From Thermaerobacter sp. PB12/4term (lineage in GTDB: Bacteria > Bacillota > Sulfobacillia > Thermaerobacterales > Thermaerobacteraceae): 64,000 bases of DNA. Positions within the stretch are counted from its first letter, which is position 1, and every line of letters begins with the position of its first letter. This document shows, one piece after another, positions 27,201 through 36,053 of the stretch. A program made the translations under genes and the position numbers. Where the stretch lies: NCBI RefSeq assembly GCF_003403315.2, contig NZ_CP048407.1:930001-994000 (forward strand). Reading direction: 5' to 3'. The notes beneath the pieces were generated by a model. It worked only from the letters and a program-made list of their open reading frames with translations. It was not told where the DNA came from and made no database searches.

Positions 27201-27938
27201 ATCGACCGGATCGACGCGGCCTGCAGCCCGTCGGGGCGCTGGTTCCTCCGCGTCATCGATTACAAGAGCAGTTCCCGCGACCTGCCCCTGGACCGGGTCT
27301 ACTACGGCCTCTCCCTGCAGCTGCCCCTGTACCTGCTGGTGGCCACCCGGGCCGGGCGGCGCCTGCTGAGCAACATGCCGGGCGTGCCCCGCTCCTCCGC
27401 CGGTGCGCCGGCTTCCGACCCCGAGCCGGCGGGGCTGCTCTTCTTCCCCGTCCATGACCCGTACCTGGACGTCAAGGGCCCCCTCGACGCCGGAGAGATC
27501 GCCCGGCTCCGGGCCGTCAAGCAGTTGCGGCCCCAGGGGTGGGTGCTAGACGACGACGAGGTCTTCGATGCCCTGGGGCCCCGCGATCAACTCGATACCC
27601 TGGTGCCGGTCCGGTTCCGCAAGGACGGGCGCCCCGAGGCGCGCTCCCGGGTGCTGGGCCCAGAGCGGCTCGAGGCCCTCTTCCGGCACGTGGAAGGCCG
27701 CGTGCGGGCCATGGCCGGCGCGATGCTGGCGGGGCGGGCGGATGTGGCTCCCTACCGTCTCCGGGACGAATCGCCCTGCAGCACCTGCCGCTTCCGGGCC
27801 GTGTGCCAGTTCGATCCGCGGGTCCCAGGAAACCACTACCGGTCCATCCGGCCCCTGAGCGCCCGGGACGTCTGGGAGCGCCTCGAGGGGGCCGGCCGGA
27901 CGGAACGGGACGGCCGGGAAGGAGGGGAAGGTGGATGA
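24285..27938 (+). CDS. addB: AddB, helicase-nuclease subunit
   Basis: 1217 residues, close to the usual 1150-1190. N-terminal Walker A GRAGSGKTHYC, then an inactivated helicase fold, and a C-terminal RecB-type nuclease: LRGRIDRID, RVIDYKSS and LQLPLYLL. The four Cys that hold the AddB iron-sulphur cluster are present: C830 (AACPFQHF) and C1165, C1168, C1174 (CSTCRFRAVC). With AddA it resects double-strand breaks and loads recombinase after Chi recognition. GTG start within GTGA overlap; addA begins within ATGA at its stop. Transcription is probably from the LexA-box promoter at 19291. Confidence 0.96.
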   Translation: MSLRLILGRAGSGKTHYCLEAVAAAEGRHVSGPALVLLVPEQATFQMEQALLAAVRHRTGRAGFARARVASFQRLAWWVQQETGGITRPAVSELGKRLILRALLSREAPRLQLFHRVADRPGFIDRMVTTLAELAAFGIDAEALRRQREAWMAEGREGLLAVKLHDLALLLEAYQAYLEDKGLADPVHALDSVARRLGDCAWLRGARIWVDGFTGFTPGELRVLGALLAVADRVEVTLCLDPAEAAWAVRGQLPGVPGAGGTPHGSDGPDAATLFHPTWQTARQLLELARRQRVTVEPAVTLPPEGAGQRLPRFRNPALAHLERELFRFPGRRFTGAPDGITVVAAPDRRSEVAAAAREMLRLAREEGYRFRDMVVIVRDLDAYHDLISSACAEHGIPLFIDRRRPVGHHPLVELVRAAVEVVAADWPYEAVFRYLKTDLVPVARGAVDRLENYVLAFGIRGSLWYRVQPWRWRRRFTLEEEEADDPAWQAELEAINRIREEATAALRNFHHRVAAARRQPVPVKVLAEALHHLLLDLDVPGQILRWSEEAERAGDLEDAQEHLQVWNGVGDLLEQAATSLPDLPLTLADFLRVLEAGMEGLRVGLIPPGLDQVVAGSVERSRHPSARVAFLLGATDDAFPRRIDDDAIFTDGEREELAQAGLELNPPGRIRALHEQYHAYVALTRARDRLWVSYPLGDEEGRAITPAWLTRRLRVLFPALAVTPAVVEGPEGVATASQAVDQLVRMLGRQAVSPAAGEPAAAGWRILYQWAVTDPEARPRALQALQSLVHSNQVEPLGQDLARQLYARPRGPEWEVRTSVSRLERLAACPFQHFAAHGLGLKEREVSRLDAPQLGRIYHAALSLLARRVWERGLDWADLDEAALEQLVGEAVEALRPRLSEELATSTAYQKHLLATARRILVKTASRLAHHARQGSFRPVAVEVDFGPESPVLPAAPWRVGPGEHLALRGRIDRIDAACSPSGRWFLRVIDYKSSSRDLPLDRVYYGLSLQLPLYLLVATRAGRRLLSNMPGVPRSSAGAPASDPEPAGLLFFPVHDPYLDVKGPLDAGEIARLRAVKQLRPQGWVLDDDEVFDALGPRDQLDTLVPVRFRKDGRPEARSRVLGPERLEALFRHVEGRVRAMAGAMLAGRADVAPYRLRDESPCSTCRFRAVCQFDPRVPGNHYRSIRPLSARDVWERLEGAGRTERDGREGGEGG

Positions 27939-30900
27939 CTGCGGCCACCGGTCAGGCGGCTTCCCGCCGCCGCTGGACGGATGCCCAGCTGCAAGCCATC
28001 TCCCTGCGGGGACGGAACCTCCTGGTCAGCGCGGCGGCGGGCTCCGGCAAGACGTCCGTCCTGGTTGAGCGCATCACCCGCCGGTTGCTTGACCCCGCCG
28101 ACCCGGTGGAGATCGACCGGTTGCTGGTGGTGACTTTCACCGAGGCGGCCGCCGCGGAGATGAAGGAGCGGATCCGGAACCGGCTCGAGCAAGCCCTGGC
28201 CGAACATCCCGACGACGCCCGGCTGAGGCGGCAACTGGCCCTGCTGGGGCGCGCCAGCATCTCCACCGTCCACTCCTTCTGCCTCCGGATCACGCGGCAG
28301 TACTTCTACCGCCTGGGTCTGGACCCCGCAACCCGGGTGGCCGGCGAGCACGAGGCCCAGCTGCTGCGCTTCGCGGTCCTCGACGAGGTGTTCGAGCGGC
28401 GGTACGCCCAGGCCGCTCCGGATTTCCTGGCGCTGGTCGAGGCGTACGGCGGCGACCGCGGTGACGAGTCCCTGCGGAAGCTGGTCCTCGACCTGTACGA
28501 TAGTGCCTATGCCCGGCCGTGGCCTGAGGCGTGGCTGGACGGGCTGGCCCGGATGTACCGGGACAGCGCCGCAGCCCTGGAGCAGAGCACCTGGTTTGCC
28601 GTGGCCCGGCAGGGGCTGGTTAGGGCCTTCCAGCGCCATGCCCGCCGCCTGGCCGGCCTGGCCGCCCAGTGCCGGCAGCCCGGCGGCCCGGAAGTGTGGG
28701 CCGAAACCCTGGAGGACGATGCCCGGCGCCTGGAGGCCCTGGCGCGGGAGCTGGAGGGGGTCGGCTGGGAGGCTGCCGGCCGGCTGGTGGCCCAGGCGGC
28801 CGGGGACTGGCCGCGCTTGCCCCGCAACCCCCAATCCCAGGATCCGATGCATGCTCGCATCCAGAAGGGACGCAACCAGGTCAAGGACCAGGTCCGGGAT
28901 CTGGCCCAGGGAATGTGGAGCCGGGCTCCGGCGGAGGTGGCCGCCGACCTGGCGCGGCTCCAGCCCTACGTCCAGACCCTGGTGGACCTGTGCCGGGATT
29001 TTGCCCGGTCCCTGCAGGCCGCCAAGCGCGACCAGGGTCTCATGGACTTCGCCGACATGGAGCACTACGCCCTGCAGGTCCTGGCGGATCCGGAGGCGCC
29101 CGCCGGCGTCCTCCGCCCGTCGCCCGTGGCCCGGGAGCTGCGCCGGTTCTTCCAGGAGGTCCTGGTGGACGAGTACCAGGACATCAACCCGCTGCAGGAC
29201 GCCATCCTCCAGCTGGTGGCCGGTGATGGCGAGGAGGTTCCCTTCAACCTCTTCATGGTGGGGGATGTCAAGCAGAGCATTTACGCATTTCGCCAGGCCG
29301 AGCCGGGCATCTTCCTGGCCCGCTACCGGGCGTACCCGCCGGCGCCGGGGCCGGGCGATGCCGCCGGAGGCGGTGCCAGCGGAGCCGGGGCTGCCCCGGC
29401 TCGCGGTCCGGAAACCGCCCATGGGACGGCCGGGGTGGAACCGCCTGGCGCCGGGGACCCGGAAGCGGCCGCGGGCCGTGGCTGGCGCATCGACCTCAAC
29501 GCCAATTTCCGCAGCCGGCCGGCGGTCCTGGCGGCGGTCAACGACCTCTTCCGCCGCATCATGGTGCCGGATCTGGGCGGCCTGGCCTACGACGAGGAAG
29601 CCCGGCTCAACCCCGGTGCCCCGTACCCGGACCTGCCTCCGGGGGCCTCCGGCGGGGAGGCGCCCGTTGAGGTCTACCTTCTCGAGCGGAAGCCCGAGGC
29701 CCTGGATGAGGACTGGCCGGACCGCCTCGAGGGAGGGGCCGGTTTCGACCCTGCCGGGTCCCTGCCGGCCGGCACCGCCGGCGCCAGGACCGGCGGCGCC
29801 GGGACCCGCAAGGCCGAACCGGAGGAAACCCCGGCCGAGCCGCCGGCCGGGGACGAGGATGACGGCCTGAGCGGCGAGGAAGCGGCGGACCTGACGGCCC
29901 TGGAACAGGAAGCCCGGCTGGTGGCGTGGCGGATTCGGGAGCTGGTCGAAGGCACCGGCCGGCAGCCGCCGCTGGTCATCTGGGATCCCGATCAGAATGC
30001 CTATCGCCCGGTCCGGTATCGGGACGTGGTGGTCCTGTTGCGCAGTGCCCGCCTGCGGGCCTCGACTTTCGTCGAGGTGCTGGACCGGGAGGGTGTACCC
30101 GTCTATTCCCGCTCACGCACGGGTTACCTGGTGGCTCCCGAGGTCGAAGTCATGCTGGCCCTGCTGCAGGTGCTGGACAACCCGCGGCAGGACATTGCCC
30201 TGGCGGCCGTTCTCCGCTCGCCGGTGGTGGGACTTGACGCCCGTGATCTGGCCCGCATCCGCCTGGCTGGACCCGGCCTGTCCTTTTATGAAGCAGCTTG
30301 CCGGGTGGCCGGATGGGATCCCGAAGCCGAGGCTCCGGTGGGCGCGGCGGGGCAGGACCTGGAGGGCCTCTCCCAGTCGCAGGACGCCGCCCGTGCAGCC
30401 CACGGCCGCAGTGCCGCTGGGGTCGACGCCGGTACAAGCACCACGGGCCGGGGGGCGGGCGGGGATGGGGAAGCGGCTCAGGACCCGCTGGCCGCCCGCC
30501 TGCGGCGGTTCCTGGCCGACCTTTCCCGATGGCGGTCGGCTGCCCGGCGATACCCGCTCTCCCGGGTCATCCAGCAGCTGTACGACGAGACGGGCATCCT
30601 GGCCTACGTGTCGGGCCTGCCCGCAGGGGAGCAGCGGCGGGCCAACCTGGAGGCGCTGCGGGATCGGGCTCGCCAGTTCGACCAGTTTGCGCGGCAGGGC
30701 CTCTTCCGCTTCCTGCGGTTCATCGACCGGCTGCGGGAACGGGGGGACGACCTGGGTACCGCACCGGCCCTGGGCGAAAACGACGACGTGGTCCGCGTCA
30801 TGACCATCCACCAGAGCAAGGGGCTGGAGTTCCCGGTAGTCGTCGTGGCGGACCTGGGGGTCGAATTCCAGTTCGACCGCGGCCACGCCCTGATCCACCG

Positions 30901-32401
30901 GGACCTGGGGCTCGGCCTGAAAGTGGCCGACCCAGACCTGCGCATCCGCTACCCCAGCCTGGCCTATGAGGCGGTGCGGACCCAGCAGCGGCTGGATACC
31001 CTGGCGGAAGAACTCCGCATCCTCTATGTCGCCCTGACCCGGGCCCGGGAGCGGCTCATCCTGGTGGGGTCCGCCCAGGACCTGCCCGCGTCGGCCGCCC
31101 GGTGGTGGGCCGCTGCGGGCGGTGCACTGGCCGGTGGCGACCGGCCCCTGCCGGCGGAGGCGGTCGCAGGAGCCACCCGCTACCTGGACTGGCTGGGTCC
31201 GGCCCTGATCCCGCACCCCGATGCCGCGCCGCTGCGACAGCTGGCCATGGCCCCCAGCCCGCTCGAGCCGGCTGCGGGTAGCGAGGGGCTGGCCAGGGAG
31301 GGGTGGACCTCGCGCTGGCGCTGGACCGTCTGGCTGCGTCCGCCGGCGACGCCCGGTGCAGCGGCGGGCCCCTCGGCGGTTCCCGGCCCCCAGGATCCGG
31401 AGTCGACTCACGCGGAGAGACCGGCGGACGGGCACCGGGACGAACCGGTGGCGCCGGCGCCACCGGGTACCGGGCAGGGGACCGGTGGCCTCCCGGCCCC
31501 CAGCTGGCTGGAACCGCTGGTCCGCGGGCAGCCCCTGCCCGCCGGCGCCGTCGACGGCCCAGCGGTCGAGGCCCTGCGCCGGCGGTTGCGCTGGCGGTAT
31601 CCATACGCGCCTCTGGCCAACCGGTTCGCCAAGCGCTCGGTCAGCGAGCTGAAGGGGCAGGACGATCCGGAGTGGCAGGCATATCCGCTCCCTGCCGACC
31701 TGCGGCGGGGCCTGCGCCAGCCCCGCCTCCATTGGAATGGAACGCCCCCGGGGGCGGAGCCCGCCCGGCCGGACGAACCGGCGACGGCTGCCGCGGTGAC
31801 GGGGGCCGCCCGGGGCACCGCCACCCACCGGGTCCTGCAGCACCTCAACCTGGCCGGCCCGCTGGACCGGCGGTCCATCGAACGGCAAATCGAGAGACTG
31901 GTCGCCCGCCGGCTGCTGGCGCCGGCGGAAGCCGCTGCCGTCGACGTCGCGGCCCTGGCGCGGTTCTTTGCCGGCCCGCTGGGCCGGCGCCTTCTACACC
32001 GTCCGGACCGTGTCTACCGCGAGTGGATGTTCACCCTGGGCGTGCCGGCGGTGGAGATGTACCCGGATCTGGTGCCGGCACTGGAGGCGGCCGCGCAGGA
32101 GGCCGGTGTGCAGGAGGCGGGTGCAGAGGAGGCCGGCAGGATTTCCGGGAGGCCGGTCCCTGCGGGCGACCTGGTGGTGGTCCAGGGCATTGTGGACTGC
32201 TTTGTCGACGAGGAGGACGGCCTGCTCCTGCTGGACTTCAAGACCGACGAGCCACGGCAACGGTCCATCGAACAGCTGGCGGCCTTCTATGCCGGTCAGG
32301 TGCGCTTCTACCGGCGGGCGCTGGCGGAGATCACGGGCCGTCCCGTCAAGGAGGCTTACCTTTACTTCCTGGCCACGGGGGATGCCGTGCCCGTCGGGTG
32401 A
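27935..32401 (+). CDS. addA: AddA, ATP-dependent helicase/nuclease subunit
   Basis: 1488 residues, about 250 longer than Bacillus AddA owing to Ala/Gly/Pro-rich inserts (about residues 470-520, 590-650, 820-860 and 1150-1210). UvrD-type helicase motifs: AAAGSGKTSVLVERI (Walker A, about 33-47), TFTEAAAAEMKERI, VDEYQDINPLQ (Walker B), GDVKQSIYAFRQAEP, VMTIHQSKGLEFPVVVV and YVALTRARERL. The C-terminal nuclease has GTATHRVLQHL, LLLDFKTDE and FYAGQVRFYRRAL. It is the 3'-5' motor and nuclease of AddAB. The ATG at 27935 overlaps addB as ATGA, with GGAAGGAGG upstream. Confidence 0.96.
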   Translation: MTAATGQAASRRRWTDAQLQAISLRGRNLLVSAAAGSGKTSVLVERITRRLLDPADPVEIDRLLVVTFTEAAAAEMKERIRNRLEQALAEHPDDARLRRQLALLGRASISTVHSFCLRITRQYFYRLGLDPATRVAGEHEAQLLRFAVLDEVFERRYAQAAPDFLALVEAYGGDRGDESLRKLVLDLYDSAYARPWPEAWLDGLARMYRDSAAALEQSTWFAVARQGLVRAFQRHARRLAGLAAQCRQPGGPEVWAETLEDDARRLEALARELEGVGWEAAGRLVAQAAGDWPRLPRNPQSQDPMHARIQKGRNQVKDQVRDLAQGMWSRAPAEVAADLARLQPYVQTLVDLCRDFARSLQAAKRDQGLMDFADMEHYALQVLADPEAPAGVLRPSPVARELRRFFQEVLVDEYQDINPLQDAILQLVAGDGEEVPFNLFMVGDVKQSIYAFRQAEPGIFLARYRAYPPAPGPGDAAGGGASGAGAAPARGPETAHGTAGVEPPGAGDPEAAAGRGWRIDLNANFRSRPAVLAAVNDLFRRIMVPDLGGLAYDEEARLNPGAPYPDLPPGASGGEAPVEVYLLERKPEALDEDWPDRLEGGAGFDPAGSLPAGTAGARTGGAGTRKAEPEETPAEPPAGDEDDGLSGEEAADLTALEQEARLVAWRIRELVEGTGRQPPLVIWDPDQNAYRPVRYRDVVVLLRSARLRASTFVEVLDREGVPVYSRSRTGYLVAPEVEVMLALLQVLDNPRQDIALAAVLRSPVVGLDARDLARIRLAGPGLSFYEAACRVAGWDPEAEAPVGAAGQDLEGLSQSQDAARAAHGRSAAGVDAGTSTTGRGAGGDGEAAQDPLAARLRRFLADLSRWRSAARRYPLSRVIQQLYDETGILAYVSGLPAGEQRRANLEALRDRARQFDQFARQGLFRFLRFIDRLRERGDDLGTAPALGENDDVVRVMTIHQSKGLEFPVVVVADLGVEFQFDRGHALIHRDLGLGLKVADPDLRIRYPSLAYEAVRTQQRLDTLAEELRILYVALTRARERLILVGSAQDLPASAARWWAAAGGALAGGDRPLPAEAVAGATRYLDWLGPALIPHPDAAPLRQLAMAPSPLEPAAGSEGLAREGWTSRWRWTVWLRPPATPGAAAGPSAVPGPQDPESTHAERPADGHRDEPVAPAPPGTGQGTGGLPAPSWLEPLVRGQPLPAGAVDGPAVEALRRRLRWRYPYAPLANRFAKRSVSELKGQDDPEWQAYPLPADLRRGLRQPRLHWNGTPPGAEPARPDEPATAAAVTGAARGTATHRVLQHLNLAGPLDRRSIERQIERLVARRLLAPAEAAAVDVAALARFFAGPLGRRLLHRPDRVYREWMFTLGVPAVEMYPDLVPALEAAAQEAGVQEAGAEEAGRISGRPVPAGDLVVVQGIVDCFVDEEDGLLLLDFKTDEPRQRSIEQLAAFYAGQVRFYRRALAEITGRPVKEAYLYFLATGDAVPVG

Positions 32402-33103
32402 CCGGCCTCCGGCGGGGACGGCTTGCGGTGGCCTCGGAGGGCGGCTGCGGTGCCGGTGCCGGCCGGCCGGGGCGGCAGGTAGCGGCCTCCCGGGAGCCAT
32501 ACTAGGCCGGGGGTGAAACCATGCCCGCAGCGCCCCAGGACCGGGAGTTGCCGCCGGCCGCACCGGCCCGTCCGGATCGCCTCCGGAACCATCCGCCAGC
32601 CCGCCCCCAGGCCAGGGGGCAGGGGGAGTGGGCCCAGGGGATCGAGCAAGGGGCAGGCGGTCCCGTGGTCCCTGTGGACGGCGGCGTCCCGGGACCGCAA
32701 TCGGTAGCTGCCGCTCGGCTGTGGGGAGCGACCTACGGGCCGGCGCCGGGCGGCGGCACGGACGATGAAGCGACCCGCCAGTCCACGGAAGCCATCCGCC
32801 GCTCCCACCGGGTCGCCCGGGGACCCGGCAACCCGCGCCGGGAAGGACAAGATCGCCGGCCAGGTCCGTGATCTTGGGGATCCCGGGACGGACGGGGCCG
32901 CCGGGGGTGCCGGCGGCGTGACTCGCCTGCTGGCAGGTCCACCGGGGACGCGCCCTGGGAGGGTCGCGCGAACACAGAAAGCGGAAGGACGGAAGCGCAT
33001 GTTTCAACGGGTCGCTCCCCGGGCCGGCGTGGGAACCCGTGGCGTAACGCGTGCTTCCTGCTTGGCTTGACGGGTGGCTTCACGGTGGTCGTGACTCGTG
33101 GCT
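32402..33103. other. Convergent intergenic region, about 700 bp
   Basis: Lies between the ends of addA and the minus-strand MATE-like gene. An ORF at 32521-32871 (116 residues, GGGGGTGA before its ATG) is low-complexity Pro/Ala/Arg sequence and not convincing. A perfect 9-bp inverted repeat (GCGGTCCCG at 32657-32665, complement at 32690-32698) and an 11-bp direct repeat (GTGGCTTCACG at 33074 and 33098) are the only structure noted. Confidence 0.35.
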
Positions 33104-34732
33104 TCACGCGGGCGCGCCATGCCGCAGCGGAGCAGGGGTGCGAGCCACCATGGCCGTGCCTGCGGCCAGGACCGCCCATTCGGCCCCATAGGCGGCAAGC
33201 AGGGCCACGGCGGCGATCACGGTACCCGGCAGGGCCGGGGCCAGGAGCCGGACCAGGAACGCCGTGGCCGTCAGCACGCCCACATTGGCCAGGGCGGCCA
33301 GGTGGATGAAAACGGTCCGCCGGGTCCGGACCAGCCGCCCGGCCTCGCAGGAGGCAAGAGCCACGACCAGGGGAACGGGGATCATCGCCAGGAGACCCCA
33401 GCGCGCCGCTGCGGCTACGTCCCCGGAGACGGCCACCACGCCGGCGAGATACGCCCCGGCCGCCGGCGTGGCGCTCAGCAGGGCCATGGCCAGCACCCCG
33501 CCCAGCCCGGTCCGCCAGGCAAAGCCCCTGACGGCCCGCCACGCGCCGTCTTCGCCGTGGGCGATGGCCACCTGCTCCACAGTGCGCATGGGGAGCATGA
33601 AGAGCAGCACCGTGCTCCAGGTCACGGGCCATGCGGCCAGGGCCACGGTGGCATCGGCGGCCCGGGCCAGGAGGCCGGTGAGCACGGGACGGGCGGCGAA
33701 GGTCGTCACGCTGGTGAGAGCCAGGGGGATATAAAAGCCCAACAGGCCTCGCCAGCTCAGCCCTCCGGTCCGGCTGGCTGCGTGGCCGCCTGCCCGGCCG
33801 GCCGCCCCGGGGGCGGCGTGGTGGCCGCCCGGGTCTCCCGCTCCCGTGTCGTCGCGGGCTTCCGTGGCGCCGCCTGCCGGCCAGTGGCGCTGAAGCCAGC
33901 GCCGGGCGCAGGCATGCACGTACGCGGCCTCGGCGGTGACGGCCGCGGCCAGGCCTGCACACCCGGCCAGAGCGCCTGGCATGCCCAGGGAACCGCCGGC
34001 GGCCAGGACGGTCCCCAGGGTAGCCAGCCGGATCACGGTGCCCCGGCTGGCCACGGCGGTGTGGCCGTGGCGAATCAAAAGCCCCTGATGGAGCCGCCGC
34101 CAGGCGATGGCCGCCGTCCAGGGCAGCATCACCGCGAAGGCTGGTCGCACCAGGGCCAGCAGCTCGCCGTCCAAGCCCAGCGTCTGCCCAAAGTACAGGT
34201 CGAACAGGCCCGTGAAGGCCAGGGCCCCGTGGAGGAGCGTCAGGGTCCCTGCCAGCAGCAGGGTGAACTGTTGGAGCCGCCGCAACGCCTGGGGGTGGGT
34301 GGCGAGGGCATTGCCGGCATGAAGCAGCATGATCACCGGGCTTTCGATGAGCAGGCACGTGGCGATCACGGCGCCGTAGACCGCCAGGGAGAGCTCCGGC
34401 GCCGCCAGGCGGGCGATGCCGGCGTTGACGGCGGTCTCGGAAGCGCCCATGAGCAGGTCGCTGGCGGCCAGGGGCAGGTAGAATCCCCAGAGCCGCCGGA
34501 ACCCGCCGGCCGGCTCATCCTGGCCTCCGCGGGCTGCCGCCGGCCGGTGGTGGCCCGCAGCGGCTTCCTGGCCGCGGGGCCCGGGTCCTCCGGGACGGGC
34601 GCCCTGGGCGCCCTCGGTGTCTCCGGCGGCGGTGCGGCCGCCGGCGCTCGGGCCTGCTGCCTCCTGGGGCAAGGGGAGGGTCGCCGTTTCGTGCGGCTTG
34701 GAATGGGTTGCCGGCTCCTGCCCGTCCGTCAC
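33104..34732 (-). CDS. MATE/MOP-type integral membrane exporter
   Basis: About 542 residues with roughly twelve membrane helices in two halves: FYLPLAASDLLMGASETAVN opens half one, and GFYIPLALTSVTTFAARPVL opens half two after an Ala/Gly-rich cytoplasmic loop. This repeated (F/Y)xLPLA start is the pattern of MATE and related MOP-superfamily flippases. Substrate unknown (drug, lipid-linked or spore-coat precursor are all possible). The GTG at 34732 has AAAGGACGG upstream. An ATG at 34825 adds 31 residues but sits inside a possible promoter (TTGTGG, 16 bp, GCTAAT), which argues for the shorter form. Confidence 0.75.
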   Translation of the reverse strand: MTDGQEPATHSKPHETATLPLPQEAAGPSAGGRTAAGDTEGAQGARPGGPGPRGQEAAAGHHRPAAARGGQDEPAGGFRRLWGFYLPLAASDLLMGASETAVNAGIARLAAPELSLAVYGAVIATCLLIESPVIMLLHAGNALATHPQALRRLQQFTLLLAGTLTLLHGALAFTGLFDLYFGQTLGLDGELLALVRPAFAVMLPWTAAIAWRRLHQGLLIRHGHTAVASRGTVIRLATLGTVLAAGGSLGMPGALAGCAGLAAAVTAEAAYVHACARRWLQRHWPAGGATEARDDTGAGDPGGHHAAPGAAGRAGGHAASRTGGLSWRGLLGFYIPLALTSVTTFAARPVLTGLLARAADATVALAAWPVTWSTVLLFMLPMRTVEQVAIAHGEDGAWRAVRGFAWRTGLGGVLAMALLSATPAAGAYLAGVVAVSGDVAAAARWGLLAMIPVPLVVALASCEAGRLVRTRRTVFIHLAALANVGVLTATAFLVRLLAPALPGTVIAAVALLAAYGAEWAVLAAGTAMVARTPAPLRHGAPA

Positions 34733-35298
34733 ACCGCGTCGCCGTCCTTTGCCCGGCCCGCCGGTTCTTGGCCCGGATCGACTACCTCGACCCGTTCCTC
34801 TGCCCGGGATTGACGGCTCCAACATTAGCACCGCGATCCCTCCCGCCACAACCCCGGGCGGCGGTGCAGAGCCCCAGGGGGCCCCAGGCCGGCAGCAGCC
34901 GGGGCTCTTGCGGCCCGCCTGATCCTTCCGTCCTGCGGTAAGATGGAACCGCACAACCGTATGCTTGAGACCGCAAGTTGCCAGCGGGCCCGGGTCCGCC
35001 GGACGGCGGCGGGGCCCAGCCCCGGCCGGTGCACGCTGCCGCCGGGCACCTGGCGGGGCACGCCGGGGTGCACCCTCGCCGGCTCGGCTTGACGCCATAC
35101 ATCGACCGGAGCGGGGTCGCGGGCGCGGCTCGCCGGCGCGCGCTCGCCGGCGCACGCGCGCCGGGGCGGGGTCGCGGGCGCGGCTCGCCGGGGCACTCTG
35201 GCCGGTATCCTCTTGCTGGTTGCCGGTGCAGCGTGCCGTTTCCCCTGCGGCCCGCGGCGGCGAAGGACGGAGGACCTTTTGCGGCGGGGGGTTCATCC
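34733..35298. repeat. Intergenic region with a 26-bp perfect direct repeat
   Basis: A 26-bp sequence beginning GCGGGGTCGCGGGCGCGGCT occurs at 35111-35136 and again, identical, at 35166-35191. The 29 bp between them are CG-dinucleotide-rich and partly repeat the same words. The region lies between the divergent MATE-like and SDR genes, about 110-190 bp before the SDR start. No gene is supported. Confidence 0.7.
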
Positions 35299-36021
35299 AT
35301 GCCAGGTCGACTGCAGGACAAGGTGGCCATCGTGACGGGGGCTAGCCGAGGGATCGGGGAGGCCATCAGCCGGGTGTTTGTCGCCGAGGGGGCCAGGGTC
35401 GTGGGCGTCGCCCGGTCGGCCGGCGCCCTTGAGGCCCTTGCCCGGGATCTGGCGGCTGCCGGCGCCGGGGGCCGGTTCGTCCCGCGGGTGGCCGACGTCA
35501 CCTCGCCGGGAGCCGCCAAAGAAGCGGTGCGGGAGACCCTGGAGCGCTGGGGCCGCATCGACATCCTGGTGAACAACGCCGGGGTAGGCCATTTCGCGCC
35601 GGTGGCCGATCTGGCCGAAGCGGCCTGGGACGAGATGATGGCCGTCAACCTCAAGGCGCCCTTCCTCTGGAGCCAGGCCGTGCTGCCCCATATGATGGAG
35701 CGGCGGGACGGCCACATCATCATGATCTCGTCGGTGGCCGGGACGACCACCTTTGTCAACGGTGCCGGGTACTGCGCCTCCAAGTGGGGGCTGATGGCGC
35801 TGGCCGATACCCTGCGCCAGGAGGTGCGCCCCTACGAGCTGCGGGTGACCGCCGTCTGCCCGGGTTCGGTGCAGACCCACTTCGGCGGCACGCCGCCCCG
35901 GGATTATTCCCTGCGCCCGGAGGATGTGGCCCACACCGTACTGGAAGTGGCCGCGGCCCCGCGCCGGGTGGTCTACGGCACGGTGATCGTGCGGCCCCTG
36001 GTCCCGGCGGACCGCCAGTAA
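35299..36021 (+). CDS. Short-chain dehydrogenase/reductase
   Basis: 240 residues, a classical SDR. TGASRGIG (NAD(P) binding, about residues 13-20), NNAGVG, then the catalytic Ser in MISSVAG and the YCASK (YxxxK) pair; CPGSVQTHF follows. The Arg after TGAS suggests NADPH preference. Substrate unknown. The ATG follows a GGCGGGGGG tract. A 32-bp gap separates it from the YpdA-like gene, suggesting a two-gene operon of redox enzymes. Confidence 0.92.
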   Translation: MPGRLQDKVAIVTGASRGIGEAISRVFVAEGARVVGVARSAGALEALARDLAAAGAGGRFVPRVADVTSPGAAKEAVRETLERWGRIDILVNNAGVGHFAPVADLAEAAWDEMMAVNLKAPFLWSQAVLPHMMERRDGHIIMISSVAGTTTFVNGAGYCASKWGLMALADTLRQEVRPYELRVTAVCPGSVQTHFGGTPPRDYSLRPEDVAHTVLEVAAAPRRVVYGTVIVRPLVPADRQ

Positions 36022-36053
36022 CGACCCAGGCGGGGAGGTCACATGGAGGTAAC

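Noticed and set aside
24015-27455. 1146-codon minus-strand open frame opposite addB.
   Set aside because: Caused by extreme GC content; it has no recognisable motifs, while addB motifs cover the plus strand.
32521-32871. ORF of 116 residues after addA with GGGGGTGA before its ATG, and a CATACTA word at 32498 resembling a sigma-G -10 box.
   Set aside because: The product is low-complexity Pro/Ala/Arg sequence, no -35 element fits, and shadow frames of similar length occur on both strands here.
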